64,000 bases of DNA from Nautilus pompilius (GCA_018389105.1 JACATO010000337.1:1-64000); one strand, 5' to 3'; shown: positions 39,966 to 53,400, counted from the stretch's first letter. Notes: a model not told the origin generated them from the sequence alone. A program made the numbers and translations.

Positions 39966-41013
39966 GATTCTTTTTTTTCGGTCGTTGTTGCTTCACTTCT
40001 TTCTAAATGAATTTGCGGACCCAGAGTGGCGAAGAGGGATCCGGCCCCTGTAGTCAGGCAAATCATTCGCTCCGCTAACAAGACGAAGGGAACCGTCATG
40101 AGAAACTATGAGCTCAGGCTCAGGTCCAGTACACAACTGTGAGGTCTCAATAAGGAGAAGAAAAAAAATATCTACAAGGGGAGACAACTAATAGAAAGAA
40201 GAAGAGGGTAGTGGGACAGCTGGCCGTTTTATTCGTAGAATTAGCCCCGCTAGGCGGTTCGTCAGTGTGCACATACCCTGGACCAGGTTTGAGATCGGAG
40301 AATTGGAGGGGAGGGGAGTCAGTTCATGATCCGAACCAGAGGCGTGTTGAGAAGGGACACAGGCAAGTAGCAATAGCTCCACCTACCAATGTTTCAGACA
40401 TATATACACACACACACGTAAATTGCAGTCGAAAACTTAAATAGGCATGAAAATAATCTCGATGGTGAGCGGTTTCGTGACCCTGTATCTGAGTTATGGA
40501 ATACCCGGTATTTATCTAACTATTAACTGTGTACCAAAAAGAGAGTCTATATGCACATTCAAATGGCAATGAGATGCACAAACCTATACGCAGTCATTAA
40601 ATGACTGTTTGAAGGGAGATAACCAAAAGTAAAGTGCTAAGGGAGACAATCGCAAACAATTATGTAGTTTTTTTTTTTATTATTATTTTAAAGGAAAAGA
40701 AAAAAGTGCGAATAATTTTGTAAAATCTTCAGATAGACTGCATAACCTATGTGACCCTGAGGCTGTATACCTGAAACATTGTTATCTGATGTAGTTAACT
40801 GTTTAAAGATTTGTTTACTACTCTGCAATTTTTAGTAGTTTAAGTTTAACTGTTTAAGTCTGTAGGTATTTTATAAGATATTTTAAACGACAACTATAGT
40901 TAAAAACATCAACACCAACTGTTTATATTTGTGGTATTTTTTGGGCTAAGAAGCCAGTTTTGGTCCAACAAAACTTACTCAGATCATGGAGTTGCCAAAG
41001 GAGAACCTCTCAT

Positions 41014-41042
41014 GCCCATAGCTTGCTAAGCAAGCTAAGGGC
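41014..41042. repeat. 29-bp near-perfect palindrome
   Basis: GCCC-a-TAGCTTGCT-a-AGCAAGCTA-a-GGGC: arms of 9 and 4 bases match exactly around a single central base, with one mismatched pair between the two arm segments. It could be a dyad binding site or hairpin. It falls almost exactly at the change from CpG-rich to CpG-poor DNA. There is no U-run to suggest a terminator, and this is an animal genome. Confidence 0.7.
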
Positions 41043-42934
41043 AGTAAAACAACTCATTATCTCATCAGGAAGCTGTCAGAATGAAGATCAGTTGAGAACC
41101 AGCTAATAAACCTATGTTCCAGAAAAAATCATTCCCTGCCTGCTATCATTGTCGGGGTTTGTCCTAAGAGTGAGTGTTCTTGGTATGCGAATGAATGTTA
41201 ATGGTGGATTTTTTTGTAGCTGATAATACATTTGCACTGGCACTGTTGGTCTCATTAGTTTTTTATTTACAGGGTACAACTCTAATTCGCCTCCTAAGAT
41301 AGTTTTGAGATAGTGGAAGATTGCCTCAGTATGTGGGGGGGGATGTAAATCAAAACTACCAGCATTTTGTTTGGTTTTTAGTCATCCGCTGTTATCGCAG
41401 TGAAAGTGTATGTAATCGAGTATGATCTAAGCTAGGTTGGAAGAGAATGGCGCTGCATCTTTTTGCTGGCTAGTGGCATCTAAGGTAAAAAAGCTGCTTT
41501 CCTTTCCAGTGGGTGAATTTAGTGCCTACATCTTAGTAGTTTTTAGGGTATACTTCCTGCTGATAGATTATACTTATTTTATTTGGGTCTAGATGGTGTA
41601 AGAAAACATCAAAATCTATTATATTTTGTCCCTCTAAAATTGAGGGACCATCACAAATCCTAAAGATTGATTGTCCAGGGACAGTTATTTAATGTCTAGC
41701 TCCAAAGAGTATAGATACAAAAAAGAGAAATCCCTAATTTAGGGGCCTACTCCACATCCTTAGTGGATCTGTCATCAGCACCGCTTTTTTGTCATTGGCT
41801 AACTCTGTTTCTGGGTTTTCAGGACAAAAGCTATCTGAGTGTCCTCTCTCACCCCATTTTTGGGATGTCCAGAGTAGGCTGCTGCTTCTCTTTCAATCTG
41901 TCTGCTTTTGGTGGGAAAGTAGGGGAACCTGACTTGTCCTGCCCTTTTGTTTTTCCAGGTTTCTTGCCTACTTTAGAAATCACCACCACACATCACCAAA
42001 ACCACCATCTTTTTGCTTGTCTGCTCTGTCCCTCTGTTCATTTCTGAGCTCTTTGGCTCAGTTACTCAACATAAAGTTTCTCCTCTGACTTTAAGTGATT
42101 TTGGGGGCAGTAAAGGCACTAGACAGTAGGGAAGTGACCTGGCTGACCCTTATAGACCACAGTGATTTTGTAAATTTTCCATCCACCATTTCTTTCATGT
42201 TACAGGATGGACTTGGTGATGAGGACCTTCCTTGAGAGCTGTTCCCTGCAAAAAGGGGATACCTGGCAGATTAGCAAATTAAAACCCTATCATTATCCCA
42301 TAATTCTTCAGGAGCATCAGTGACATGTTTTTAGGTGCCTGCAGGGGCAGACCCCATACCTTTACCCATCCCGATGGGTTTGGGCCACAAAACTCACAAT
42401 TAATGCCATTTAACTTGAGTAAGGATCTCAGGACTGTCACCAAGTTACTCTTACATATGATTCCATTTTCCCTCTAAATTTATTTACTACGTCCCTTCTG
42501 CAGTTACATTTTCCATACAACAACATCCCTTAGGTCTACTGATTTGGCTAACCTCTTCATGCAACCAGACAGTGAAAGTGAACTCCCATATTAGATTGGT
42601 GTTTGTGATTCTTTTCTCCCCAGAAGGCTGTAGAACTCAGGCTACTGTCTCTAACAACCACTGCATTTTTGGCAGAAGGGAAAGAAAACTTCCATTAGTG
42701 TCATGACATAAGAGAAAGCTTCCAAATGAGGGTTATTCCAAAGCTCTTATCACTTAGTAGCTCATCTAGTTTCAGTTTGATGTCCAGAATCCTCATAAAC
42801 ATAAATCCTCTCTTGGTTGAAAAGATGAAGGTGATGAGTTTAACTAAAGCTGTGCTTAGGCATGATGTTTCAGATACCCTTGTGTAAACAGTGTATGGTT
42901 CATTTAAAGTTGTACTCTATCAAACTTCATGTGT

Positions 42935-43134
42935 TTAGTTATTTGTATGTCCAGCCTTATGCACTGTTTGTAGAAGAAGCAAGCGCTGATGTGTTTGGTT
43001 AATGCCAAGATATGCTTTCTTCCAGCCTGCCATTGTCAAAACCGGTTCCTGATTCCCATATCCATGAAGAGCCACAGCCCACAGAGCAACAACTCCTTCA
43101 TCCTCCTCATTCTGGTAAGGAATCTCTTCACTGT
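42935..43134 (-). other. exon-like open frame, unrecognised
   Basis: A minus-strand frame follows an acceptor-like TTGTTCAACGTTACAG and reads EEIPYQNEEDEGVVALWAVA, LHGYGNQEPVLTMAGWKKAY and LGINQTHQRLLLLQT to a stop. The composition is protein-like and free of simple repeats, and the surrounding 41-43.8 kb is CpG-poor like the FAR1 gene body, which would fit transcription. I do not recognise the protein and found no upstream exon. An unknown transposon fragment is an equal possibility. Confidence 0.3.
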
Positions 43135-45859
43135 AACGTTGAACAAGAAACTGTTTACAATTAAGAGCATAGCATATCACATGCAATCCTTTGGGAGTTA
43201 GGACTTGATTTTAAATTTCACATGTAAATATTTCCTCATTTGTGAATTTTTATAAAGCTGGCTGCAGTCAAAAGAAAACTTTAGTGCTTGGAATAATATC
43301 ACAGGGAAAAATTAAGATTCCCTCCCACAAATGTCCTGTACATTTGAATTCTTTTATTTTCTAACAATAATTTGTTATGTATAAGAATGAGTGATGCAAA
43401 TGCATAGGAAATCTAGGAAGCAGAAGATCCTTTTGTTTATCTACAGCATGAAATAGATTTAAAGTAAAATACTGTTTAAAATTGGGTTAGTCGATTGTAG
43501 GTAGGGAGCGTGTATTAATTATTATTATGTGTAGGCAGACTCTGAACATTATTTTATGCACTTTATAAAGTGTTTTAGTCATCTGTAAATATCAAACCAA
43601 GATAAGAGAGAAATTAGCACCTGTGAATAATTCCCTTTGTATTAGCAGCGAGATGCAGATCTAAATATTATTCAGTTTTGGCTCCAATTCATCTAAACTG
43701 TAGCCTCTCAACTCTTGCTGGTCTGTTTTACTCTCTTAAAGAGGAAAGTTTTGGCTGGACGAAGTTTAAAAAAAAAAGAAGCTAGTATTATATTAAATAA
43801 TTGACATTTATTTATAATAATCTAACCGATGAGAAGAATTGTGTTCAAGTACCTAACTGCATTCGCGTTATCCCCGCTAGCATTTTATTTGACGCAGTTA
43901 TTTCCCTTACAAGAAAGAGCACCCTCTCCATGCTATGGTGTAATCATTAACGTGTGACCCAATGGACATTGAAGGCTTTACAAAAAAAAAAAACTTTAGC
44001 ACGTGTGAAGAACTTCTCTGATTTTGTTTAATTAGAATAAAGGATTTAAAAAAAAATTAATAAGGATAAAGCTGTTATTATAAAATGTGATGACAAAGTT
44101 GTTTAGTTACACATTTCTTTGATGGGTTGGCTCATCTCAGCTGCTGAGCAATAAGTAACTTTTCCCCCAGCATTCTGGAGCACAATGACAAATCATCTTT
44201 CTTATGAAAGGGAATAAAATCTCTGTAGACCAATAGTGACAGATTGACCCAAACACTGGTGGGGAGATTGAGTACAACAGCCATAATAATCGTACCCAGT
44301 GTTATCTATTTAAAATAATTCATTGTTTAGGCTGTTGCACATCAGTGTGTGCTTATCATAATTCAGAAGCCATGTCATTCTTTAGTATTAAAATAAAGTG
44401 CAAGTGGTACGGAAGTTTTATGTAGAATGGATGCTAATTAACAGTTCTACATATCCTATTAAAAACAAGTCGCAGATATTTACTTAAAGTCCCATGGGGG
44501 ACTAATGGTTCCACAATAGGCTATTGATGCAGACAACTCCTTAAGGGGCCACACTACCTTTTAGATGTTCAATGTCTTATCTCCTAAATGAAAGTCAGTG
44601 TTTTCTATAGGCATATATATTATAATTAGATGACCAAATAAGTCTGTTTTGTTTCCACAAGTGAAATGGTTATATGAGAGATAAAGAAATAGTACCCAAC
44701 ATAAATGTATTGCTTACTTTCCAGATTTTTTTTTTTTAAAAGGGAAATCTAAGCGAGCTATAGACTAAATGAACTCGGCTCCATTATGTCCTCATTTAAG
44801 TATTCAGGGTACCCAAAATATTCTGAATGGTAAGAAAAAAATTACCAGTTATTTAGTTTTGATTTAAATGGTTTTTACACAATTCACCTAGCTATCTGCA
44901 GTAACTGATGTCAAAAATCATCATTACAGATAGTTTAGACATGGCTCACCTTGTTGATGATGTTCCTGAAATTAGAATTTTGTTGTTACAAGATCTACGC
45001 GCACTCAAATTCGTGCAGACTGAGACCTCCAATCCAGCAGGTGACCAAAAAATAAGGCATTAAAACCAACATCTCTACATTTTAACCTGTTCATAAAATT
45101 ATAACATTTGACTTGTTGGAACCTGATTCAACTGAAGATTTTGGTAAAAGTAGTTTGAAAAGGATCCTTAAGTAGTATTTATAGCAGATAAGAGGTCTAC
45201 AAGAATTTACAAAGTTTCATTTTTCTTCTCTCAGCTCCCTGCAGGATCCACCCAAGGATTTTAAAAGAAATAATCATGGAACATGTAGTTAAACTCTTAG
45301 GAAAAGATTCCACAGGCAGGAAGCTAAAACTGTGAGAACAGGTGAGTTAAACGTTTGTTATACGCCCACACTAATCCATCCAGTAGTAAATGTGCACAAA
45401 TAACTTTCTCTCATCATCCACTACTTACCTGCATCAATGATTTCCTCCTCTGTTACACAGCATTTGTGGAGGTTGCGATGCCACCATTATTTCTACCATC
45501 ACTCGGAGACCATTAATTTAAGAACACTTTATTAAATCTTTTATAAGTAGTAGTAACAATGCTTCATAAGTTAGTCGACTGCTCCGCATGTACGTGGTAA
45601 AATTTAGAAAAGCCACAGATGAAAGAAAACGTACAATGACATTTTAATTTACAAAAAATTTTTATTCAATACAAGCTGATCCCTGCTAGCAGGTAAATAA
45701 CAGATCGCATTTGTTTTAATGCAGAAACAAAAATTTACAGTATAAAGTCTGCATTGACAAAGGTCATCTAAATTTACCTATATATATATATATATAATAA
45801 AAATATCAACAATAATGAAATTTTAAAGTCTAGTGACAAATACAGAACTGGAGAGTATT

Positions 45860-46060
45860 TCCTCCTCTTCATCTTGGAGCAGCAGCATTGTAGTATCCAT
45901 GACATCCCAATGGCTTTTAAATCTGTCTGTGCAATGCTTCTCTATGTTGTCTTGGTCTTCCTCTTCCCTTGGGGATTCATCCAGCACCTGCCATTGTTTG
46001 GTGTTTTCTCCGTGTGACCTAACCATCTCATTTTTCATTGCGGTTTCCCATTTTGTTTAT
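45860..46060 (-). mobile_element. LINE 3' end relic (end of reverse-transcriptase polyprotein)
   Basis: One minus-strand frame reads RWLGHTEKTPNNGRCWMNPQ, then GKRKTKTT, a stop, and RSIAQTDLKAIGMSW. This is the typical C-terminal tail of non-LTR retrotransposon ORF2 proteins (W.GH..R......LTW.P.GKRKRGRPK.TWRR.....K..G.SW). It is followed on the same strand by a short TA run (45781-45796), as is common at LINE tails. Only this tail is visible, so it is a 5'-truncated fossil. It lies 1.4 kb downstream of the FAR1 stop codon. Confidence 0.8.
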
Positions 46061-47456
46061 CTTCAGCTGTAGTCCACCACGAATATCCCTGCAACTGCTC
46101 TCAGGTTCTGCATTTGTACCACGCAATGCAACGTAACTAAAGTAACAACATTGGTAGGAATTACCGAAATGATGCCCATTTGATTCAACTGGAATTTAAC
46201 AAAAACAATCACCAACTTTTCTCCTTTCCACCCAAAAAAGAAAAAAAAAAACAACCCAACAGTAAGTAATTACAACATGCCAGCTGATCAGAGAATCGTG
46301 TTCCTAGCCTGCTTATTTGTTTATAATGTTAGCATTACCAGGCCAGAGAGGATTTTAATGTCATATGAGAGAGAATATTGCTTATTCAGTAATTAGAGAT
46401 GCTTAAGGAAATTAGTCAAATTTGGCTTTTTGGTCTGTGGTTGAATGAATTACATGTAGATGTATACACAATATTTAAAGAAAGAATTCCATAATATTGT
46501 AGTATTTATAGCCTTTCATTTACAAGCAAAAGTGAGGGTTAGGGTTAATTCATAAATACCGATCTACTAATTGGTTTCCCCACAAGATGTGTAAACCCAG
46601 TTAACTAACAAGTTAAAAAATTAACCAAAATTAATATATTTATGAAAAGCTAAATTTTTATTAGTGATATGTAAAAAAACAAAAAAAAATTATGGCAAAA
46701 CTAATTTTTTATTAAAGAAATTAATCTGATATTGGATTTTAAAAAATATTAAATACAAGAATAAAAGTTTAATACATACAAAGTTGAATTTCAATACGAA
46801 AGCTACTATTGGAGTGTAGTGATATACAATATTGTTTGGTATTTTCTCGTTTAACATTTTAATTTCCACAAATCGCCTAAGAAACTTTATTTACATACCT
46901 TGCAAAATATAAACGGATGCAATGAATTTTTTCTTAATGATTAAAGCCTGAACAGCATAAAAGAAAAACAAGATCAATGTCCATGTTGAACACCTGACCT
47001 GGCTGGAGCAACTGGTGCATTCCTGCTGAAGAAATATGCACGTCTGTCAGTGTTTTATGCATCATCTGACTGATTATCCTTTAAATTCTTCATAGGATGC
47101 TGTGCTAGCAATTAAAGGTGTGAAAATCCACCACTCCATCTCATCATGTGCATGCTTGTGAGAACAGGAAAGTAGTGATGAGAGAGCAGGTAGTCCGACA
47201 CCTTGGCATTTGCCAGCTCTGGCTGGTAACAAGCAATTTTTTAAAAATTTTTTATTTTTCCTGGCACTAGGAAATATGGAGAGAAAGAGAGAGAGGGAGG
47301 GGCAGAGGCAGACAGACAGTATTTCCATATGCTCAAAGGTTTTTTATTCTGTCAGTCAATCATTACCATGGTGTTAACTTCCAAATGAGAATTAAAGTAG
47401 CTTCAAGGGGAGAATTAACCCATTTGAGGAATGCACCGGTATGTCGCTTCAAGAAT
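46061..47456 (-). other. probable FAR1 3' UTR and 3' flank
   Basis: Directly follows the FAR1 stop codon. AATAAA (plus-strand TTTATT) occurs near 47,343 and again near 46,885, so more than one polyadenylation site is possible, but none can be chosen without transcripts. A GA/CT run lies at 47,279-47,298. No other coding signal. Confidence 0.5.
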
Positions 47457-50400
47457 CTAGTTTCCAATGGTACTTGTGATTCGGAAGTTCTGAACAAATT
47501 TGGAAACAAGACCCATAATCAGGTACCAAAGATTGCGAGCAAGATGGGACCGAGCAATGAGAACTCGCCATAGTGCAATCATCAAGATGGAGTTAAATGT
47601 GTATCGAATGTTTCTCAACCTGTGAATAGAAACAAAAAAAAGTTATGAAAAATCTCACATAAAACTGATTATTGAGGCCTTATAAATACTGATTTCCAAA
47701 ATGTTGAACATTTGGTGAATAAAACAAAGTTGTGCTACATGAAGAGTAGTTTATCAAAGAAATATGTAAACGAGTTCCAGTAGAAACATAAATTAGCTTT
47801 TAGTGAAAAAAAAAAAACTAACCAGAGTTTATATCAGTTTTGTTTGAAGATTCTCTAAGGTGGAGAGCTATTGATAGGATAGAGGCTAGACAGTCTTAGA
47901 CCCATGGAAACAATTTTGAGGTAGACCACTGGTCACAACCCAAGCAGAACTTCAATACCAACTCAACTTGCTTCTGATCTCTCTGCAGCCACAGGGAGGT
48001 TGCTATCTCCCTCAACTAAATGCAGAATACTGCATGAAAGAGGGCTCTGGGCAAGACAATCAGTGGTGTATTATATTCTCTTAATTGCCATCATAAACAT
48101 GAACAGGTGAACTGGAGCTATGTTCTCTTTACTGATGAATCAAGATTTAACCTTCAATGTGATTCATGGCATATACTCATCCAAAGGGAATGTGGAGCAT
48201 ACAGCCAGATAGGGTGGTGAAAGTGTGATGGAGAGAGAGATATATACACACTTTTATTACCATGTTTTAATCCTCAGGCTAAACCAAAAAAAAAAAGTGA
48301 TCCTGTTGCCTGAACCAAGAGGGAGGAACGTTATCGCTGATATAACCAAAGATATCATCTATGGGAAATGTAAAAACAGCTACAACAATTGAGGCATGTG
48401 AATTTCTCTTATCATACTAGATTAAATGTAGTTTCTAGAGAGCTGGAGGTGTTCAAATCATAACTACTTACTTTCTCAAATGTGCTCTGGCTGCAGGCAG
48501 ACCAGACATGTCTTCATTCAAGATGTACTGTTTAGTTCCAAGACAGTAGTTCTCTATATAGGTTGGCCAATGTAAGCTTTTTGGATCAAAGTAAAACACC
48601 TGAGAATTAGAAAATATATAAATAGCATAATTCATCCATGTCTGTCTGTTATCAGTTGTTTGTTTTTTCCTTTACTTACTTTCTTGCTATATCTTTTATG
48701 ATAACCTGACACCTCCATGATCTCAAGATTCAGAGGTTAATTCTTGAGTACATACACAGATTACTGTACAATGAGCCCAAAGTTAAAATGTGTTTGTATA
48801 AAAATGGCAGAATTGTTTGTGTTCTATAAATTCATGTACATTTAGTGTATTACATGGCATTAATCACTGTTACTTTTTTAAAACGTAATATCAGGTTTTA
48901 CCAAGATGATTTTAAAAATAGCAGTAAATCATGCACTAATCATTTAGAGTTGTAACAACTGGCAAGTACTGCCTCCATTAAAGGAAAAATTAATTATTTC
49001 TGAAGTTAAATGAAAAATGAACCTGGAAGTCAACAGTACAGCGGAATTACATTTACAAATTATTTCCTTCTATACCTAAATAAGCTTCAAGTACTTTGTT
49101 AGAACAATATAAATGCTACTTTTTAGTTATTTTTATGCATGAGAGTTAATAGTTAGTTCCTTATGAAATGTTATTTAGTAACTGGTCTGATCCTAAAGTT
49201 GCACTTGAACTGGAGGCTACTATTGTCACTGCTTGAGCTGGAGTCCTCCTCACACATCATTTTATGGTGCCTTTACAGATGACCCACTCATATCATTGTT
49301 CCTCTTGTGTGGCACAACTCTCAACTATTTTTAATATATCCCAATGTCTCTGTTTTCATTACAGATTATTTTAAATCCTAAGTATTTACAAACTGTGGAC
49401 TTTCATTTGATATTTCTATGCTTCTGTAGAATCATCAGAGAAAATGTAGTCTTGGTCTTCTGGCTATGTTCACGCCAGCACGTTTTCCAGAATCTGATCT
49501 TATATGGTCCAAGCCTAGTTCCAGGAAATAGATCAGCCAATCCCTCGATGTTGTGATATGAAGGCAAAACTTGAATTGTAGTGGGCGGTGTAGACATTTG
49601 AAAGATTAAAGTTACATTCCAGTACACAAGTCCTGTACAGATGGCCTCTGGTTGATCAGGTTTGCTATTGTGCTCTAAATCCTGGTAAATAAAGGGACAG
49701 GAAGTATTGAGAGAGCAGCACTAACCAAAAGCAAGCAATTTTATGTTGGTGGGGGATTATATGGCTGAGTTAGTTTATGGGTCAAAGTGTATGTATACTC
49801 ATTCTGCTTGAGTGGCTGATGTCTGTATTTTCCATACAACCTTTCCCCATTAAGACCAAACACACTCATAATAAGGTCTATGTATCATCAGTATTGTGAT
49901 ATCTTGCTCATGTACAATATGCATCATTACAAGCCTAACAAGTACTGCAACAAACAACTCTGTCAATTGTTTAAATCCAAACAGAAACTATGCATCTTTT
50001 TCTCTTGTAATATAATTAAAAAAAGCAACAAGCATTTACATGCTTGTATGCTGTACTCATGCATGTGCATATCGATCTAAACTCACCATATATAAAAAAA
50101 AAACATGTCAGTGGAAGTCAAGTTGTTTGGCACAAACAAGTGCAATAATGCCAATCTAAAAATGATCACAGACAAATAGACATTGCCAGAAAAGTCTTTA
50201 ACATGTGACCACAAGTGACCCAAATAAAAGCTTGGACACATCTTGCTAATGACCAAATCTAGCTATGTTTGGGATACTGCACCATTGTTTGATCAGTGCC
50301 ATGTGAGCAGACTTTGCAGTCACAAACACTCAATGAAATCTGTCTGGAGATCATGCATGCCACACCATGCAAGTGATGTTGTGGACCTAAAGCGCAGCAA

Positions 50401-53400
50401 TGACATTCGCACAATGAGGACATGTCATCCATAAAAATGAGGTTGTGACCATTCCATTTGGCCAGAGAGACAACTACAGCTGTAATCATCTCTCTCCTGT
50501 ATCTGACACCACCCAAAATGATGACAAGACCAGTTCTTTGGTTAACCAATACCAACAAGCTGCTCCATCGAATCACTCATGTTGGGTAATGTGGCATAGT
50601 TAATAAATCACTTCCCAGCCTGTGTGTAAACTCATGTATTGCTTACCTTCCTGTCCTCAGGCAATAGTTGGTTCTTCAGCATGTCAAGGTTATTGTAGGT
50701 CCACTCCCATGAATGGCATGTGAAATACGACAATGTTCCCATTGTTCTATGTAGCCGGTTATAAATCTTTACCATCCTGAAATGAAACCAGCCCCCACAC
50801 ACTGGTTGACAAAATCAATAAAGCAGATACAGCTGTAGTATAATTCATTAGAAGCTAGTATTTCAAATTGATATGATGAAAGCACTTAAAGTATCATAAA
50901 CATGAAGGTCAGATAACACGGTGCAATGGCTCTAACAGATTGTGCTCCTATTTTTAGTAACATATTGAGTCCATTAAATATACAGTGTTCTTTAACATGA
51001 TTTCACTCAGTAATTATTAGTTTGGAATGGAAAGTGGTGAATACTCCAGCAGTATTTCAATTTTAAAATAAAAATCTGAAAATATTTATAATTAAACCAG
51101 CAAGAGAGGAGTGTACCCACACTTAGCATCTGTGGAGTCAACTTTATTAGCAAAGGATTGTAGGAAGTTTCCCTAAAACTAGCCGAGAGATGTTTTTTTC
51201 TGATTTTATACATCCCCATTTTGGGTCACACCAGTATCCTTCCCTGTTCTATAGTTATTTTATGAAGTGTACTCGGTATATAAGAGCATTTATTATTTAT
51301 TTGTCCTATTTGCACAGAATTTTTCATTTGAACTTTAAAAAGTTCATTCAAATAAATGCAATAGTAAATTGGCTAATAGTATTAAATCAGGGTTAAGCAA
51401 AAAAAAACATACTAACTTTGATAAATTTTGAAAAGTATATTTAGATAATAACTATGAAGGAAAAATTTTAATTATTTCTTTAGAGAGCTTGCATTTTGTT
51501 ACCATTTAAAACAGAATGCCTTATGTGGTCTAGCTAATAAAACAAAGCAGCCCAATTTTTTAAAAAATCACAAAAAATCCTGACAGATAACAGATTTTAA
51601 GAATCCACTGATTTACTGCAAAAATATATAATACACGAGATGCAATACATATTCATCAACCTTGAACTATGGCATGAACTGGTGACTGAAGAGCTTAGGT
51701 TTGGCTCATTACTTAACAACAAAAAATATCTGTAAATGTAGAGGGGTCAGGACTGTATGGAATCACACATGCAGTTAACTATGGTTTTGCATGCAAGGCT
51801 GACGAGGAAAGAAAAGGTCCTATTGGAACTCTTCATTTTTAGAGGTAAGAGAAAACCCACATGACCAGCTGCTGAAGAAAAGCAAGATGATAATATCTAT
51901 GCCGAAGTAGGTCACCAATCCCAACTGGGAATCAAACTCAGGCTCTCAACCTTGGCAGTACAGCCACTAACAGTACATCTATTTCTGCACTAAATATCTT
52001 TAGAGAGTTTCCAGACTTTACCTATTGCTACATAAAAACCAGTCAGAGTATCAAACAGCAAAGAAACATCACACCATTAATTAACCAAAAGTAGGCAAGC
52101 AAAGGATTAGAGAACTGAGCAGTTATGACTGGTACTTATCACTGGAACCTGCGGCTAAAAATTACTAAAATAATCAAATAATCCTGAAAATGCAAACTGA
52201 AAGTAGAAAGTCTGCACTTTTGTTACTGAAAAGTTTAGTGATATGGTCTCACCAAAGTACCTGTTGACAAAATGGTTCATTTGGAAATAAACTTTGGGAA
52301 TTACTATCAGGTTAATTCCAAATAACATTTTTTTTTTTTGTTTGTTTGTTTTAGGTATACTTATTGGACAAGCAAGCAGATAAAAACAACAAAAATTCAA
52401 AACAGCAGCAGACATAATTTCAGAAATGTATTATTATTTTTAAAACTTATTAATATGTATGTTTCTGTGCACTCTAGTTCCTAGTATTCAAAAAAAAAAA
52501 AAAATAAAAAGGTAGTTATTATGCGGGTGTCATACCTGGGCTTCTTTCCAAGAAGGCTATATCCAAAATCCGTGAGATAAGCAGGTATCATGTGACTCAC
52601 AAACACCCAGTAGTCATGGAGCAGTCTGTAAAGGGAAACAACAAGAGGACGTAGTCAAAACAGTGCAAACACAAGTTTACAGTTAGTTAACGCTTAGCAA
52701 ACAGGGAATTACATTGATGCAGGAATTGTAAAAACGTTGAAAGCTCCAGTTTTTTTTTTTTTAAAAGAAACGGAAAAGGTTTTGGTAAATTTAATATCTT
52801 AAATAAAGATACTTCTTACCAAAATTTAAAAAAAAACAAAACCTATCAGCTATACAACTTTAGCAGATAAAAGGTTAAAAAGTAAATACCCAATTCCCTT
52901 TTCCATAATTCTTAAAAAAGAAAAGATTTAAACTTATTCTAAATTAGTAGCAGATATATTACAAAGAAATTAAACATCGGACACACGTAAAGTAAAGTCA
53001 GTGAGATACCGTAGCTAGACAGAAACAATGCAAGCAGAGAGGGTCTATTGATTTTACGACAACTGGTTTTTCTGTCTTATTACATTTCTTTTAAAATTCT
53101 ACCATGATTAGAAAAATAAGTCAAAATTAAATCCTAATGATGGAGAACTTCATAATAATAAGTTATTAATAAAATTTAACTAGACATATTTTAAAATTAA
53201 TGCATCCTTGCTTGCAAAATTTGATTGAGGCTAAGTAGGAAAAATGTTATTTCTGACTAATTGTTTTAAGAATCATAAAACTCATTTTCTTTTGTGTGTA
53301 AGGGTCACATGGTCCATGTGTGATGAGAGGGTATTCACCCTATGCACAATTTTCAAGCCATACTTAAGTTATGCCATGACTCCCAGTAATCAAACCTGTG

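Larger units (their letters stand above)
27331..40900. other. gene-free stretch of the CpG-rich half
   Basis: Besides the 60-bp repeat at 29.5 kb and the tRNA-like relic at 33.05 kb, it holds TA runs at 34,673-34,692, AC at 38,529-38,545 and 40,408-40,417, a CTT/CCT tract at 39,667-39,775, (ATT)n at 39,928-39,964, G runs at 34,843-34,852 and 35,064-35,073, and a decayed anti-B-box-like segment near 36,270-36,290 (CACCGGGATTCGACCC). Frames longer than 60 codons are present but show no motif or convincing splice structure. Confidence 0.55.
40901..45859. other. CpG-poor stretch without a recognised gene
   Basis: Mostly unique-looking AT-rich DNA downstream of FAR1 (its left side on this map). 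Apart from the palindrome at 41.03 kb and the exon-like frame at 42.94-43.13 kb, I recognise nothing. A local patch with more CpG sits at 43,840-43,930. The segment 41,760-42,900 has several weak frames and acceptor-like sites but no readable protein. Confidence 0.5.

Noticed and set aside
45833-46072. Serine-rich plus frame and acidic minus frame at 45.8-46.07 kb as host genes
   Set aside because: The third reading on the minus strand clearly shows a LINE ORF2 tail; the other frames are its shadows.
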